Positions 44,828 to 58,829 of a stretch of DNA of 64,000 nucleotides are shown here, in pieces (the first letter of the stretch is position 1; each line of letters begins with the position of its first letter). The translations under genes and the position numbers were made by a program. Source of the stretch: Actinomyces culturomici (GTDB lineage: Bacteria > Actinomycetota > Actinomycetes > Actinomycetales > Actinomycetaceae); NCBI RefSeq assembly GCF_900499005.1, contig NZ_LS991316.1, forward strand, positions 1,284,705 through 1,348,704, read 5' to 3'. The notes beneath the pieces are model-generated. The model saw only the letters and a list, made by a program, of their open reading frames with translations, did not search any database and was not told the DNA's origin.

Positions 44828-46423
44828 GTGGAAACGGTTTTCACGTTGCTGGCGGAGCAGCCAGTACTCTTCCTCTTCATCCTCATCGGCATCGGTATGG
44901 CCTTCGGCCACCTCAAGATCAAGGGCATCGGCCTCGGCGCCGCGGCGGTGCTGTTCCTCGCGATCATCCTCGCGGCGTGGGCGCAGGCCTACGGCATCGA
45001 GCTGCGCGTGACCCCGCAGCTCGGCACGCTCGGGCTCACGCTCTTCACCTTCGCGATCGGCATCAACTCCGGCGCGTCGTTCTTCCACAACCTCAAGACC
45101 GCGATCGGTCCGATCCTCGCGGTCGTCGTCCTCTACATCGTCGCGGCGGGCGTCGGCCTCGGCGTCGGCAAGGCGATGGGCATGGACATCGCACTGATCT
45201 CCGGCACCTTCGCCGGCGCCGTGACGAACACGCCGGCCCTCGCGGCCGCGGGCGACGCGACGGGGCAGCTCGACCGGGCGACGGTCGGCTACTCGATCGC
45301 CTACCTTTTCGGCGTCATCGGCATGCTCGCCGCCTCGATGGCGGCCCTCTCCTACGGCAAGAACGACCGCGACACCCCCTCCCCCCTGTCGAACAGGACG
45401 ATTCGCGTCGAGCGCGACGACCACCCCTTCGTCGGCGACATCTACGAGAAGCTCGGCTCGAAGGTCACGTTCTCGCGTCTGCGCCGCGGCGAAACCGGGC
45501 CTATCACCCGCCCGTCGATGTCGGACACGCTCGACCCGGGCGATCTCGTCACCGTCGTCGGCCCCCGCGAGCTGGTGGCCCGCGCGGCGACCGAGCTCGG
45601 CCACGCCTCCTCGCACTCGCTCATGCAGGACCGCACGTACCTCGATTTCCGTCGTATGACGGTCTCGGATCCGAAGGTCGCGGGCCGCGCGGTCGGCGAT
45701 CTCGACCTCGCCAAGCAGTTCTCCGCGACGATCTCGCGCGTCCGCCGCGGCGACGTCGACATGATCGCCGAGCCCGGCCTCATCCTCCAGGAGGGCGACC
45801 GCGTTCGCGTCGTCGCCCCGACCTCGAAGATGGCGGCGATCACGAAGTTCTTCGGCGACTCGGCGCGCGGCCTCTCCGACATCAACCCGATCGCCCTCGG
45901 CATCGGCATGGCGCTCGGCATCGCGATCGGCGAGCTCCCGATCCTCACGCCGTCCGGCGATTACTTCTCGATCGGTTCGGCGGCGGGCACGCTCATCGTC
46001 GGCCTGATCTTCGGCCGCCTCGGCCGCGTCGGGCCGGTCGTCACCGCGCTCCCCTACACCGCGTGCCAGGTGCTCTCCGAGTTCGGACTTCTCGTGTTCC
46101 TCGCGCAGGCGGGCGCGAACGCGGGCGGTCAGATCGCCAATGCCTTCACCTCGGGCGACTGGATTAAGATCTTCGTCCTCGGCCTCATCATGACGTCGAT
46201 CATGGCGGTCGGCATCTACTGCACGATGCGCTGGATGTTCAAGATGGGCGGCACGCAGCTGTCCGGCTTCCTCGGCGGCGCTCAGACGCAGCCGGCGGTC
46301 CTCGCCTTCGCGAACGGCCGTACGAACGCCGATCCGCGCGTGTCCCTCGGCTACGCGCTCATCTACCCGGTCGCGATGGTCGGCAAGATCCTCGTCGCCC
46401 AGATCCTCGGCGGGATCGGCTGA
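44828..46423 (+). CDS. AspT/SucE-type exporter (AAE family) with two TrkA-C domains
   Basis: This 531-residue inner-membrane protein has five to six helices at each end (LFLFILIGIGMAFGHLKIKGIGLGAAAV; INPIALGIGMALGIAIGELPI) with the family motif GLTLFTFAIGINSG and TFAGAVTNTPALAAA. Two cytosolic TrkA-C/RCK-C units lie near residues 190-370 (MSDTLDPGDLVTVVGPRELV; LILQEGDRVRVVAP). The family exchanges aspartate for alanine or exports dicarboxylates such as succinate; the substrate cannot be told here. GTG at 44828 has GGGAG 9 nt upstream. Confidence 0.88.
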   Translation: METVFTLLAEQPVLFLFILIGIGMAFGHLKIKGIGLGAAAVLFLAIILAAWAQAYGIELRVTPQLGTLGLTLFTFAIGINSGASFFHNLKTAIGPILAVVVLYIVAAGVGLGVGKAMGMDIALISGTFAGAVTNTPALAAAGDATGQLDRATVGYSIAYLFGVIGMLAASMAALSYGKNDRDTPSPLSNRTIRVERDDHPFVGDIYEKLGSKVTFSRLRRGETGPITRPSMSDTLDPGDLVTVVGPRELVARAATELGHASSHSLMQDRTYLDFRRMTVSDPKVAGRAVGDLDLAKQFSATISRVRRGDVDMIAEPGLILQEGDRVRVVAPTSKMAAITKFFGDSARGLSDINPIALGIGMALGIAIGELPILTPSGDYFSIGSAAGTLIVGLIFGRLGRVGPVVTALPYTACQVLSEFGLLVFLAQAGANAGGQIANAFTSGDWIKIFVLGLIMTSIMAVGIYCTMRWMFKMGGTQLSGFLGGAQTQPAVLAFANGRTNADPRVSLGYALIYPVAMVGKILVAQILGGIG

Positions 46424-46463
46424 TTCCACCTCCTCGTTCGATCCTCCGATCGACGAGGACGCC

Positions 46464-46499
46464 CGGAGGGGGCCGCTGCTATCGCAGCGGCCCCCTCCG
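46464..46499 (+). terminator. perfect 16-bp stem-loop after the AAE exporter
   Basis: CGGAGGGGGCCGCTGC pairs with GCAGCGGCCCCCTCCG around TATC, 41 nt past the stop. Confidence 0.7.
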
Positions 46500-46553
46500 C
46501 CGTTCAGCCGCCCTTTCCACTCGCCCCCGCCCGCCACTCGCCCTCGCCTCACC

Positions 46554-46624
46554 GAGAGCATCACGTTGGTCCGTCGAGGGGATGCGCGCTGACGTCCTGC
46601 GCAAACGCACGACGTCAGCGCGCA
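46554..46624. repeat. shared repeat copy followed by a 14-bp dyad
   Basis: 46554 onward repeats the GAGAGCATxACxTT/CCGTCGA element of 38033. At 46583-46596 TGCGCGCTGACGTC is the exact inverse of GACGTCAGCGCGCA at 46611-46624; the 14-nt centre has its own TGCG/CGCA stem. No gene lies in the 46500-46717 gap. Confidence 0.6.
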
Positions 46625-46717
46625 CGACTATCGACGTCGCGGGAGGGTGATCCGGGCGGGGAAATGCCTTGGTCAGGGGGCCGGCTTCGGCGTGCGACCG
46701 GCCGACGCACCCCGACG

Positions 46718-46760
46718 AAAAAAGGGAGCGGGGCGGCGCCGATGGCGTCGCCCCGCTCCT
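46718..46760 (-). terminator. rho-independent terminator of the ThrE-type exporter gene
   Basis: On the minus strand GGAGCGGGGCG pairs with CGCCCCGCTCC and is followed by CCTTTTTT. It begins 24 nt past the stop. Confidence 0.8.
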
Positions 46761-46783
46761 GATCCTCTCCGTCGAGGAAGCCC

Positions 46784-48256
46784 TCAGGCCCCGGCCTCGT
46801 CGATCCCGACCTCGGCCGCGCCCTCCGCCGCGGAAACCGCGCCCGCCGCGTCCTCCTCGGCCGCGGCCACGATGACGGAGTCCTCCGAGCCGAGCTCGAC
46901 CACCGTCTCCTCGAGCGGCGGGACGACCGGCGGCTTCTCCATCAGCCAGTTCTTGTCGGTGAGCATGCGGGCGACCGCCAAGCCGATGCCGATGCCGAGG
47001 ATGGTGAAGGCGACCGTGAAGAGCGACTGGAGCGCCTCGACCATCTGCCCGTTGTTGAGGTACGTCAGTGAGCGGTACAGCGGCACGCCCGGAATCATGA
47101 TGACGACCGCCGGTACCGACAGGGTGACGCGGGAGAAGCGCGTCTTGCTCGCCGCGTAGCTCGCCAGCAGGCCGGCGGCGAGCGCCGCGAGACCGACCGC
47201 CGCGGGCGTCGGGAGCCCCGCCTCGTTCTGCAGGGCGAGGCGGCTCGTGTTGATCACCGCGCCGATGAGCGCGGCCACGGCCGCTACTCTCGCCGGCGAA
47301 TTGAAAAGCATCGCGAAGCCGTAGGACGCGACGAAGCTCGTGAAGAATCGCAGCGTGTACAGCAGCCACGGCGCGAGGATGTAGACGTACTCGGGGGTCA
47401 CCGACCAGTGGAACGCGCTCGACACGACCCATGTCGCCACGCCCGCCGAGACCACGAGCATGAAGACGTACACAAGCCGCGCGATGCCCCCCTGAAAGTC
47501 GTGGCGAACGAGGTCGATAATGCCTGTGACGAGCGGGAAGCCCGGAACGAGGAACAGCATCGCCGAGATGAACCCCGCCTGGTGCGTCGGCTCGAGTCCC
47601 AGGAAGTGCTGCGCAGGAGCGACGAGCAGGATGTAGATGAGCGCGGCGACGGCGCCGCACGCCATCCACACGCCGAAGTGATTCATGCGGCGGTGGAGCA
47701 TTTGACGGCGCAGTGCCTGACCGAAGAATGCGGCCACAGCCACCGCCGAGCACTCGACCCAACCGCCGGCGTTGAGGAACGAGAACGCCGCGCAGGCGAG
47801 GCCCGAGGCCGCGGCGTTCGAGAACCAGTCGTAGAGGGCGGGGACCCGCTCGATGTCGTCGAGCGCCTTGTCGACATCCTCGACGAGGACGGACTTGCCT
47901 CGGATCGATGCGACGTAGTTGTTGAGCCGGTCGATCTTGTCGGCGTTCACGCCCATCTGGCGCTGCTCCGCCAGGCCCGTGCGGAACGTGCCGTTGGCGT
48001 ACGCAGTCGCGATGATCTCCGTGTACGTCACCTGGGCGTGGTGCTCCGCGATGCCGACGGCATGCGCGACGGTCGCCATCGAGGCCTTCACGCGGTAGGC
48101 GCTCGCACCCGACGCGAGGAACATCTGGCCGAGTCGGAGGACGACGCGGGACTGGTGGGCAAGGCGATCGTGAGCCGCGATTCGCGAGGCCTGGATCTCA
48201 TCGGAGGGCTCTTCCGGGACGTACGCCGGGAAGACCGCAGGGGTGGATTCCGTCAT
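46784..48256 (-). CDS. threonine/serine exporter family protein (ThrE type)
   Basis: This 490-residue membrane protein has a hydrophilic N-terminal region (residues 1-150, with SRVVLRLGQMFLASGASAYRVKASM and RQMGVNADKIDRLNNYVASIRGK) followed by about ten helices, including PGFPLVTGIIDLVRHDFQGGIARL and SVPAVVIMIPGVPLYRSL. These are ThrE/YjjP-YjjB signatures, with both modules in one protein as in corynebacteria, where ThrE exports threonine and serine. The acidic, Ala-rich tail (about 40 residues) is unusual. No ribosome site is clear before the ATG at 48256. Confidence 0.88.
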   Translation of the reverse strand: MTESTPAVFPAYVPEEPSDEIQASRIAAHDRLAHQSRVVLRLGQMFLASGASAYRVKASMATVAHAVGIAEHHAQVTYTEIIATAYANGTFRTGLAEQRQMGVNADKIDRLNNYVASIRGKSVLVEDVDKALDDIERVPALYDWFSNAAASGLACAAFSFLNAGGWVECSAVAVAAFFGQALRRQMLHRRMNHFGVWMACGAVAALIYILLVAPAQHFLGLEPTHQAGFISAMLFLVPGFPLVTGIIDLVRHDFQGGIARLVYVFMLVVSAGVATWVVSSAFHWSVTPEYVYILAPWLLYTLRFFTSFVASYGFAMLFNSPARVAAVAALIGAVINTSRLALQNEAGLPTPAAVGLAALAAGLLASYAASKTRFSRVTLSVPAVVIMIPGVPLYRSLTYLNNGQMVEALQSLFTVAFTILGIGIGLAVARMLTDKNWLMEKPPVVPPLEETVVELGSEDSVIVAAAEEDAAGAVSAAEGAAEVGIDEAGA

Positions 48257-48379
48257 GGGAACAGCATTCCACGACCGGGGTGAACACGGGACGGACGATT
48301 GTCATACGCGCGTTGTCGGATGGGCCACTGCGGGTGGTGCGGACCCGTTGGGTGTGGGGGTTGTGGGCCTTTTGCGGGG

Positions 48380-48600
48380 GTGTGCGCGTGTGGTGGTGTG
48401 ACCGCGTGTGAGCGCGCGTGGTCTCCGGTGCGGACCGTGCGCGCGTGTTGGTGTGCGCGTGTGGTGGTGTGACCGCGTGTGAGGGCGCGTGGTTTCCGGT
48501 GCGGACTGTGTGCGCGTGGGTGCGCGCGTGTGTTGGTGTGTGTGGGTGCGCGTCTGGTGGTGTGACCGGGTGTGTGCGCGTGTGGGTGTGATACGGCGGG
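48380..48600 (+). repeat. GT/CG-rich tandem repeat downstream of the rRNA operon
   Basis: Two ~71-bp units start at 48380 and 48451 (GTGTGCGCGTGTGGTGGTGTG and TCCGGTGCGGAC are shared) and a partial third lies near 48546. Long alternating purine-pyrimidine runs could adopt Z-DNA. No gene is supported in 48257-48597. Confidence 0.75.
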
Positions 48601-48635
48601 AGGGGGGAGAACCAACAATGGTTCTCCCCCCTCCC
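48598..48635 (-). terminator. perfect 17-bp stem-loop at the end of the rRNA operon
   Basis: GGGAGGGGGGAGAACCA pairs with TGGTTCTCCCCCCTCCC around ACAA, about 12 nt past 5S. Confidence 0.75.
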
Positions 48636-48647
48636 CGGTTGGGTGTG

Positions 48648-48765
48648 TTGCGGCGGCGTCCTACTCTCCCACACCCTCCCAGGTGCAGTACCATCGGCGT
48701 TGTTGGGCTTAGCTTCCAGGTTCGGAATGTTGCTGGGCGTTTCCCCAACGCTATGACCACCGCAA
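48648..48765 (-). rRNA. rrf: 5S ribosomal RNA
   Basis: The minus strand shows the 5S helices (GCGGTGGTCATAGCG..., CCGAACCTGGAAGCTAAG, GATGGTACTGCACCTGGGAGGGTGTGGGAGAGTAGGACGCCGC). Ends are placed by the terminal stem and are good to a few bases. Confidence 0.93.
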
Positions 48766-48838
48766 GAATGATCATCCGTATTCACATGTGTTTCCCCCGC
48801 CTTGTGGTGGTGCCACCACCCGGGGGTGTGGGTTGGAT

Positions 48839-48864
48839 GTGATTCGTATAGTGGTTGTGAGCAT
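48839..48864 (-). other. 23S processing stem, 3' arm
   Basis: The plus strand matches the reverse complement of 52101-52127 in 25 of 26 positions, the one difference being a G:U-compatible change. In the pre-rRNA the two arms would pair and enclose 23S, the usual RNase III site. Confidence 0.75.
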
Positions 48865-48962
48865 TCCAGCGTGTTCCGCTTCCCCCCAAATTTTGTGTCC
48901 CCCCTTTTTGTCCTTCGGCCTGGTGTTGCCACCGTGGCGTCCGCGGGGGGTGGGGGGGTTGT

Positions 48963-53969
<5,007 letters not shown>

Positions 53970-54242
53970 AAACCATTCGAAAAAACCCACACACCCCACA
54001 CCCAACAAACAACAGGCACAAGACACGCAGGCAATCCCAACAAAAAAACAACTCAAAAACAAAAAACAGGCATAAAAACAAACACACTATCGAGTTCACA
54101 AACAACACCCACACACCAGCCACCCCAACACAAACGCACCAGGACAAGCCAGAAGAGGCCACACGCCAAGAACCCACAACCCCCAGCCACAAGGAAAAAC
54201 CCCCGAGCCACAAGGCCACTGCCGTTCGGCGCAACGACCAAA
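53970..54242 (-). other. rRNA operon 5' leader
   Basis: No gene is supported. The transcribed strand is GT-rich and lies between the promoter and 16S. Confidence 0.6.
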
Positions 54243-54271
54243 ACACTACCCACCCCCCACCACACCGTCAA
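54243..54271 (-). promoter_or_regulatory. rRNA operon promoter
   Basis: On the minus strand TTGACG (54266-54271) and TAGTGT (54243-54248) are 17 bp apart, a good vegetative promoter about 275 nt upstream of 16S. The 430 nt between it and the malic enzyme gene hold no gene I can support. Confidence 0.7.
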
Positions 54272-54701
54272 ATCGCGCTCCGCGCCGCCGAGGGCTTGCG
54301 TCGAGGGGGACGATCCGCAGAATTCCGGGGATCTTGCCTCCGAGCGAGTCGCCAGGGACCCGAATTGTGATCCCATCCTGTTCCCCACCCCACATGACCT
54401 GCGCGTATTCGAGACCGGCTTCACTTCCACTCGTCGAGTCCGAGAGCCTCTCTCCCCGCCGACCGGAGGTCGCCGGGGCGGCCTCGTCGATGAGGGGAAC
54501 CGGGCCGGAGAGGATTCGATGAAGCGCAACCGGGGAACGCGAATGGATGACCGGCAGCTGGTGGAAGCGAATCGCGGAAGGACTACCGCAGGGCGCGCAT
54601 CGCTCGGCGACGGCGGGGAGACGCGCGGGCTGCGGACAACGGGGATAAGAACACGAAGCGCCGCCGCCGAAGGATCCGGCGACGGCGTTCTCGCGAAGCA
54701 C

Positions 54702-56129
54702 TCAGCGGTTGTCGACGTCCTCCTGGACGGGGATGTCGATGGTCGGGAGATCGCGCACCGCCTGACGGACGGCGCGCGAAACCGCGGGGGCCACGCGCTC
54801 GTCGAAGACGCCGGGGATGATGTAGTTCGGCGAGAGCTCTTCCTCGGAGATGACCTCGGCGATCGCGACGGCGGCGACGCGGAGGACCTCGGTCGTGATC
54901 TCCTTGACCTTCGCGTCGAGCAGGCCGCGGAACAGGCCCGGGAACGCGAGGACGTTGTTGATCTGGTTCGGATAGTCCGAGCGGCCGGTCGCGACGACGG
55001 CGGCGTACTCGCCCGCGCCGATCGGGTCGACTTCGGGCGTGGGGTTGGCGAGCGCGAAGACGATCGCGTCCTTCGCCATGGTTGCAATGTCCTCGGGGTC
55101 GAGGATGTCGCCGTGGGAGACGCCGATGAAGACGTCGGCGTCCTTCACGCCCTCCTTGAGGGTTCCGTGGACGAGGCGCGGGTTCGTCGCCTCGGCGAGG
55201 GCCTTGCGCGTCGGGTGCATGCCCTCGGTGTCGTCGGCGGCGAGCGCGCCGGAGCGGCCGTAGCCGACGATGTCCTTCGCGCCCTGGGCGAGGAGAAGAC
55301 GGATGATCGCGTTGCCGGCCGCGCCGACGCCGGAGACGACGATGCGGACGTCCTCGATCTTCTTGCCGACGATCTTCAGGGCGTTGATGAGGGCCGAGAG
55401 GACGACGATCGCGGTGCCGTGCTGGTCGTCGTGGAAGACGGGGATGTCGAGCTCGGCGCGGAGGCGCTCCTCGATCTCGAAGCAACGGGGCGCCGAGATG
55501 TCCTCGAGGTTGATGCCGCCGTACGCGGGGGCGATCGCCTTGACGATGGCGATGATCTCCTCGGTGTCCTTCGTGTCGAGAACGACGGGCCACGCGTCGA
55601 CGCCGCCGAATTCCTTGAAGAGGACGGCCTTGCCCTCCATGACGGGGAGGGCGGCTTCGGGGCCGATGTCGCCGAGGCCGAGGACCGCGGTGCCATCGGA
55701 GACGACGGCGACGGTGTTCGCCTTCATCGTGAGGAGGTGGGCCTTGTGCGGCTGGTCGTGGATCGCGGTGCAGACTCGGGCGACGCCGGGCGTGTACGCG
55801 CGCGAGAGGTCGTCGCGGTTGCGCAGCGGCACCTTCGAGTGGACCTCGATCTTCCCGCCGATGTGGGAGAGGAAGGTCTGGTCGGCGGTCGACGAGATCG
55901 TGACGCCCGGAAGGGTCGAGAGGGCCTCGCGGACCTCGCGGCGGTGCGCGGAGTCCCGCAGGTCGCAGGTGAGGTCGAGGACGATGCGCCCCCGGTTCGA
56001 ATCGGCGACGTCGAGGCCGCGGACCTGGGCTCCGAGGTCGGAGGCGGAGTCGACGACCTTCGCGATGCTCGAGAGGGACTCGTCGATCTCGACCCGGTAG
56101 GAAGCGGTGTAGGAGGGGGAAGTGCGCAT
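54702..56129 (-). CDS. malic enzyme with N-terminal ACT-like domain
   Basis: Decarboxylates malate to pyruvate, yielding NAD(P)H. The 475-residue protein has an ACT-like region in residues 1-85 (YRVEIDESLSSIAKVVDSASDLGAQVRGLDV), then KIEVHSKVPLRNRDDLSRAYTPGVARVC, VSDGTAVLGLGDIGPEAALPVMEGKAVLFKEFGGVDAWP, NLEDISAPRCFEIE, HDDQHGTAIV, the Rossmann loop VVSGVGAAGNA, and ANPTPEVDP. It is the short bacterial type. Two ATGs are adjacent; GAGGA is 5 nt from the second (56129) and 2 nt from the first, so 56129 is used. Cofactor choice is uncertain. Confidence 0.93.
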   Translation of the reverse strand: MRTSPSYTASYRVEIDESLSSIAKVVDSASDLGAQVRGLDVADSNRGRIVLDLTCDLRDSAHRREVREALSTLPGVTISSTADQTFLSHIGGKIEVHSKVPLRNRDDLSRAYTPGVARVCTAIHDQPHKAHLLTMKANTVAVVSDGTAVLGLGDIGPEAALPVMEGKAVLFKEFGGVDAWPVVLDTKDTEEIIAIVKAIAPAYGGINLEDISAPRCFEIEERLRAELDIPVFHDDQHGTAIVVLSALINALKIVGKKIEDVRIVVSGVGAAGNAIIRLLLAQGAKDIVGYGRSGALAADDTEGMHPTRKALAEATNPRLVHGTLKEGVKDADVFIGVSHGDILDPEDIATMAKDAIVFALANPTPEVDPIGAGEYAAVVATGRSDYPNQINNVLAFPGLFRGLLDAKVKEITTEVLRVAAVAIAEVISEEELSPNYIIPGVFDERVAPAVSRAVRQAVRDLPTIDIPVQEDVDNR

Positions 56130-56230
56130 CATCGTCCTCGGAGAATCCGGTCGCGCGACCGTGGGTGAACGTTCAGCGTGATTCTACCGACGCGTTCGGC
56201 GCCGCCTCGTCGGCGTGCGACAGGTGGACG

Positions 56231-56246
56231 GACGAGGGCGGGGCGG
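56231..56246 (+). repeat. degenerate copy of the dispersed intergenic motif
   Basis: GACGAGGGCGGGGCGG, lacking the GATC start. It lies in the 156-nt gap between the malic enzyme and sugar permease genes. Confidence 0.4.
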
Positions 56247-56285
56247 CGGATTCTGTTCGGGGGACGAGGGCGGGGCCCCCGCCCG

Positions 56286-57488
56286 TCAGACGATGAACTG
56301 GTTCTTCGGGATGGCGTCGCGGTTCGCGGCGCGCCGCCCGACCGCGTCGAGGACGACGGCGGCGAGGAGGACCGCGCCCTTGATGACCGAGGAGCGGTCG
56401 GAGCCGATGCCGATGAGGAGGAGGCCGTTGGAGAGGACCGCCATGAGCGTCGCGCCGAGGACCGCTCCGAAGATCGAGCCGCGTCCACCGGCGACCGCGG
56501 CGCCGCCGATGAAGACCGCGGCGATCGCGTCGAGTTCCCAGAGGAGTCCGTCCTGCGGGCCCGCGGCGGTCGACCGGCCGGCGAACATCATTCCGGCGAG
56601 GGCCGAGAGGAGCCCCATGTTCATCATGACGAGGAGCTGGATCCGCTTGACGTCGACGCCGGAGAGGGCGGCCGCCGCGGCGTTCCCGCCGATCGCGCGC
56701 ACGTGCCTGCCGAAGGCCGTGCGGGTCGAGAGGACGTGGTAGACGCCGACGAGGACGAGAACAACGACTCCGGGGACCGGGAAGGACGTGCCCTCGCGGC
56801 CCGATCCGAGGAGCCACGTGAGGATCCCGACGCCGACCACGATGAGCGCCGAGGCGATCCACGGGGCGGCGTCGCGCCCCTCGAGGCCGAGGCGACGGCG
56901 GCGCCTCATGTGGGCGGAGAAGATCTGGACGACTCCGATGAGCGCGCAGACGGCGCCGACGACAAGGGTCGCGATGTCGACCCCGAGGAGGCGGCCGAAG
57001 TCGGGGAGGTATCCGGCGCCGAGGACCGTGAACTCGCGAGGAACGGGGACGGACAGGGCGTGGGAGCCCCATTGGACGCCGCCGCGGAGCATGATCATGC
57101 CCGCGACCGTGACGATGAAGGCGGGGATCGCGAAGCGCGCGACGAAGAATCCCTGGGCGAGGCCGACGGCCGCGCCGATCGCGAGACCGAGGAGGATTCC
57201 GATCCACCACGGGAGACCGAGCTTCGCGACGACGAGCGCCGTCGACATCGAGGAGAAGGCGGCGACGGAGCCGACGGAGAGGTCGAGCTGGCCGATGGTG
57301 ACGACGAGGACCATCCCGATCGCGAGGACGACGATGTGGGCGTTCCCCATGACGATGTTCTGCAGATTCGCCGCGGCGAGCATGTGCGAGCCGGTGACGA
57401 ATTGGAAGACGAGGAGGAGGATGACCACGAGGGCGCCGATGAAGCCGACCTGGGTGAATCGCTCGGTGTTCAGCGACCATCGCGACAT
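56286..57488 (-). CDS. sugar ABC transporter permease (XylH/GguB type)
   Basis: This 400-residue membrane protein has about ten helices and the BPD_transp_2 signature VVLAIGMVLVVTIGQLDLSVGSVAAF, IPAFIVTVAGMIMLRGG and LDAIAAVFIGGAAVAGGRGSIFGAVLGA. It is homologous to the gguB product at 60934-62199 but clearly different. The partner ATPase may be that at 58826, across the ROK gene on the other strand. No binding protein is adjacent, so it may share ChvE. The ATG at 57488 is chosen by family alignment. Confidence 0.88.
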   Translation of the reverse strand: MSRWSLNTERFTQVGFIGALVVILLLVFQFVTGSHMLAAANLQNIVMGNAHIVVLAIGMVLVVTIGQLDLSVGSVAAFSSMSTALVVAKLGLPWWIGILLGLAIGAAVGLAQGFFVARFAIPAFIVTVAGMIMLRGGVQWGSHALSVPVPREFTVLGAGYLPDFGRLLGVDIATLVVGAVCALIGVVQIFSAHMRRRRRLGLEGRDAAPWIASALIVVGVGILTWLLGSGREGTSFPVPGVVVLVLVGVYHVLSTRTAFGRHVRAIGGNAAAAALSGVDVKRIQLLVMMNMGLLSALAGMMFAGRSTAAGPQDGLLWELDAIAAVFIGGAAVAGGRGSIFGAVLGATLMAVLSNGLLLIGIGSDRSSVIKGAVLLAAVVLDAVGRRAANRDAIPKNQFIV

Positions 57489-57632
57489 CTCGTCCGCACC
57501 TTCCCCGCCAGCGTCCTCGTCCGGCCTTCGCACATAGTAGAGCCCCGAGGGCGCCCGGTCCTCCACTTGACGTTCGTGCGCGAAGGCGCTCGCCACCAGG
57601 GCGTCGGCCCGCGCGGGGTCGGGCGGGGTCGG

Positions 57633-57638
57633 TATTCT
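57633..57638 (+). promoter_or_regulatory. -10 box (TATTCT) of the leaderless ROK gene
   Basis: The hexamer ends 6 nt before GTG 57645; no ribosome site is present. Confidence 0.5.
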
Positions 57639-57644
57639 GGACGG

Positions 57645-58829
57645 GTGCAGTCGTCAGGGGTACTCGCGGGGTCGCAGTCCTCCCTCAGGGAGGCGAATTC
57701 CGCGCGCGTCCTCGAGGCGGTCCGCCGCTACGGCCGCATCACCCAGGTCGAGCTCTCCGCGACGACGGGTCTCTCCCAGGCGACGATCTCGAACATCGTC
57801 AAGCAGCTCTCCGCGCAGGGCGCGATCGAGCTGACGAGCACGATCCGCTCGGGACGACGCGCCCAGCTCGTCTCCCTCAAGCGGACGGGAACGCTCGTCG
57901 CCGGGCTCTCGATCGGTCGGCGCGCCCTGCGACTCTGCCTGTCGGACGCCTCGGGCGCCGATCATGCGCGCCAGACGCTCCCCCTCCCCCTCGATCACAA
58001 GGTCGACACGACCCTCGACCGCGCCGCGCTCCTCGTCATGGAGCTCATGGAGTCCTCGGGCGCCTCTCACGACGACCTCGCGGGCGTCGGCGTCACGCTC
58101 CCCGCCCCGATCGATCCGAGCACCGGGACGATCGCGTTCATGGGCATCATGCGCGGCTGGGAGGGGATCGACATCGCGAAGGTCCTCTCGCGGCGCTTCG
58201 AGAAGGACGTCCTCGTCGTCAACGACGCGAACGCCGCGGCGATCGCGGAGAACCGCTTCGGTGCACTGCGCGGCTCGACGAACTGCGCCTACGTCCGCGC
58301 CTCCTATCAGACGGGCGCGGGTCTGATCCTCGACGGGCGCCTCCACACGGGCCCGACCGGGGTCGCCGGCGAGATCGGCCACGTCATCGTCGCCCCCTCG
58401 GGCCCGATCTGCTCGTGCGGCGCCCGCGGCTGTCTCAACACGGTCGTCGGAGCCGAATCCCTCCTCGATCTTCTGCGCCTCTCGCGCGGTCCCATGACGC
58501 TGCGCGACCTCCTCTCGCTCGCCCAGGCGGGCGATCCGGGCTGCCGTCAGGTCGTCGTCGACGCGGGCGCCTCGATCGGCGGGGTCCTCGCCGACCTCGC
58601 GACCGTGACCGGCATCGATCGCATCGCGATCGGCGGGGAGCTCGCCGAGTCCGGCGACGTCCTCCTCGATCCGATCCGCCGCGCCCTCGCCGACCGGCCG
58701 CTCCTCGGCGGATCCCCCATCGAGGTCGTCCCCGCCGCGCTCGGCCACGACGCCGAGCCCCTCGGCGCGATCGCCCTCGCCCGAGACGCCTTCGTCCCGT
58801 CGTTCGCCGCGTCCAAGGAGGACTCGTGA
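57645..58829 (+). CDS. ROK-family transcriptional regulator
   Basis: This 394-residue protein has an N-terminal winged helix (NSARVLEAVRRYGRITQVELSATTGLSQATISNIVKQL, residues about 14-51) and a ROK domain with VVNDANAAAIAENRFG, GEIGHVIV and the zinc motif CSCGARGCL. Unlike ROK kinases it is probably a sugar-responsive repressor, as with NagC/XylR. It lies divergent to the permease gene and directly upstream of the ABC ATPase, whose GTG overlaps its stop. GTG 57645 is chosen from the -10 spacing. Confidence 0.88.
   Translation: MQSSGVLAGSQSSLREANSARVLEAVRRYGRITQVELSATTGLSQATISNIVKQLSAQGAIELTSTIRSGRRAQLVSLKRTGTLVAGLSIGRRALRLCLSDASGADHARQTLPLPLDHKVDTTLDRAALLVMELMESSGASHDDLAGVGVTLPAPIDPSTGTIAFMGIMRGWEGIDIAKVLSRRFEKDVLVVNDANAAAIAENRFGALRGSTNCAYVRASYQTGAGLILDGRLHTGPTGVAGEIGHVIVAPSGPICSCGARGCLNTVVGAESLLDLLRLSRGPMTLRDLLSLAQAGDPGCRQVVVDAGASIGGVLADLATVTGIDRIAIGGELAESGDVLLDPIRRALADRPLLGGSPIEVVPAALGHDAEPLGAIALARDAFVPSFAASKEDS

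Noticed and set aside
54246-54701. A 151-residue ORF between the rRNA promoter and the malic enzyme gene
   Set aside because: Composition is low complexity with no conserved motif, and it starts inside the malic enzyme end; treated as noncoding.
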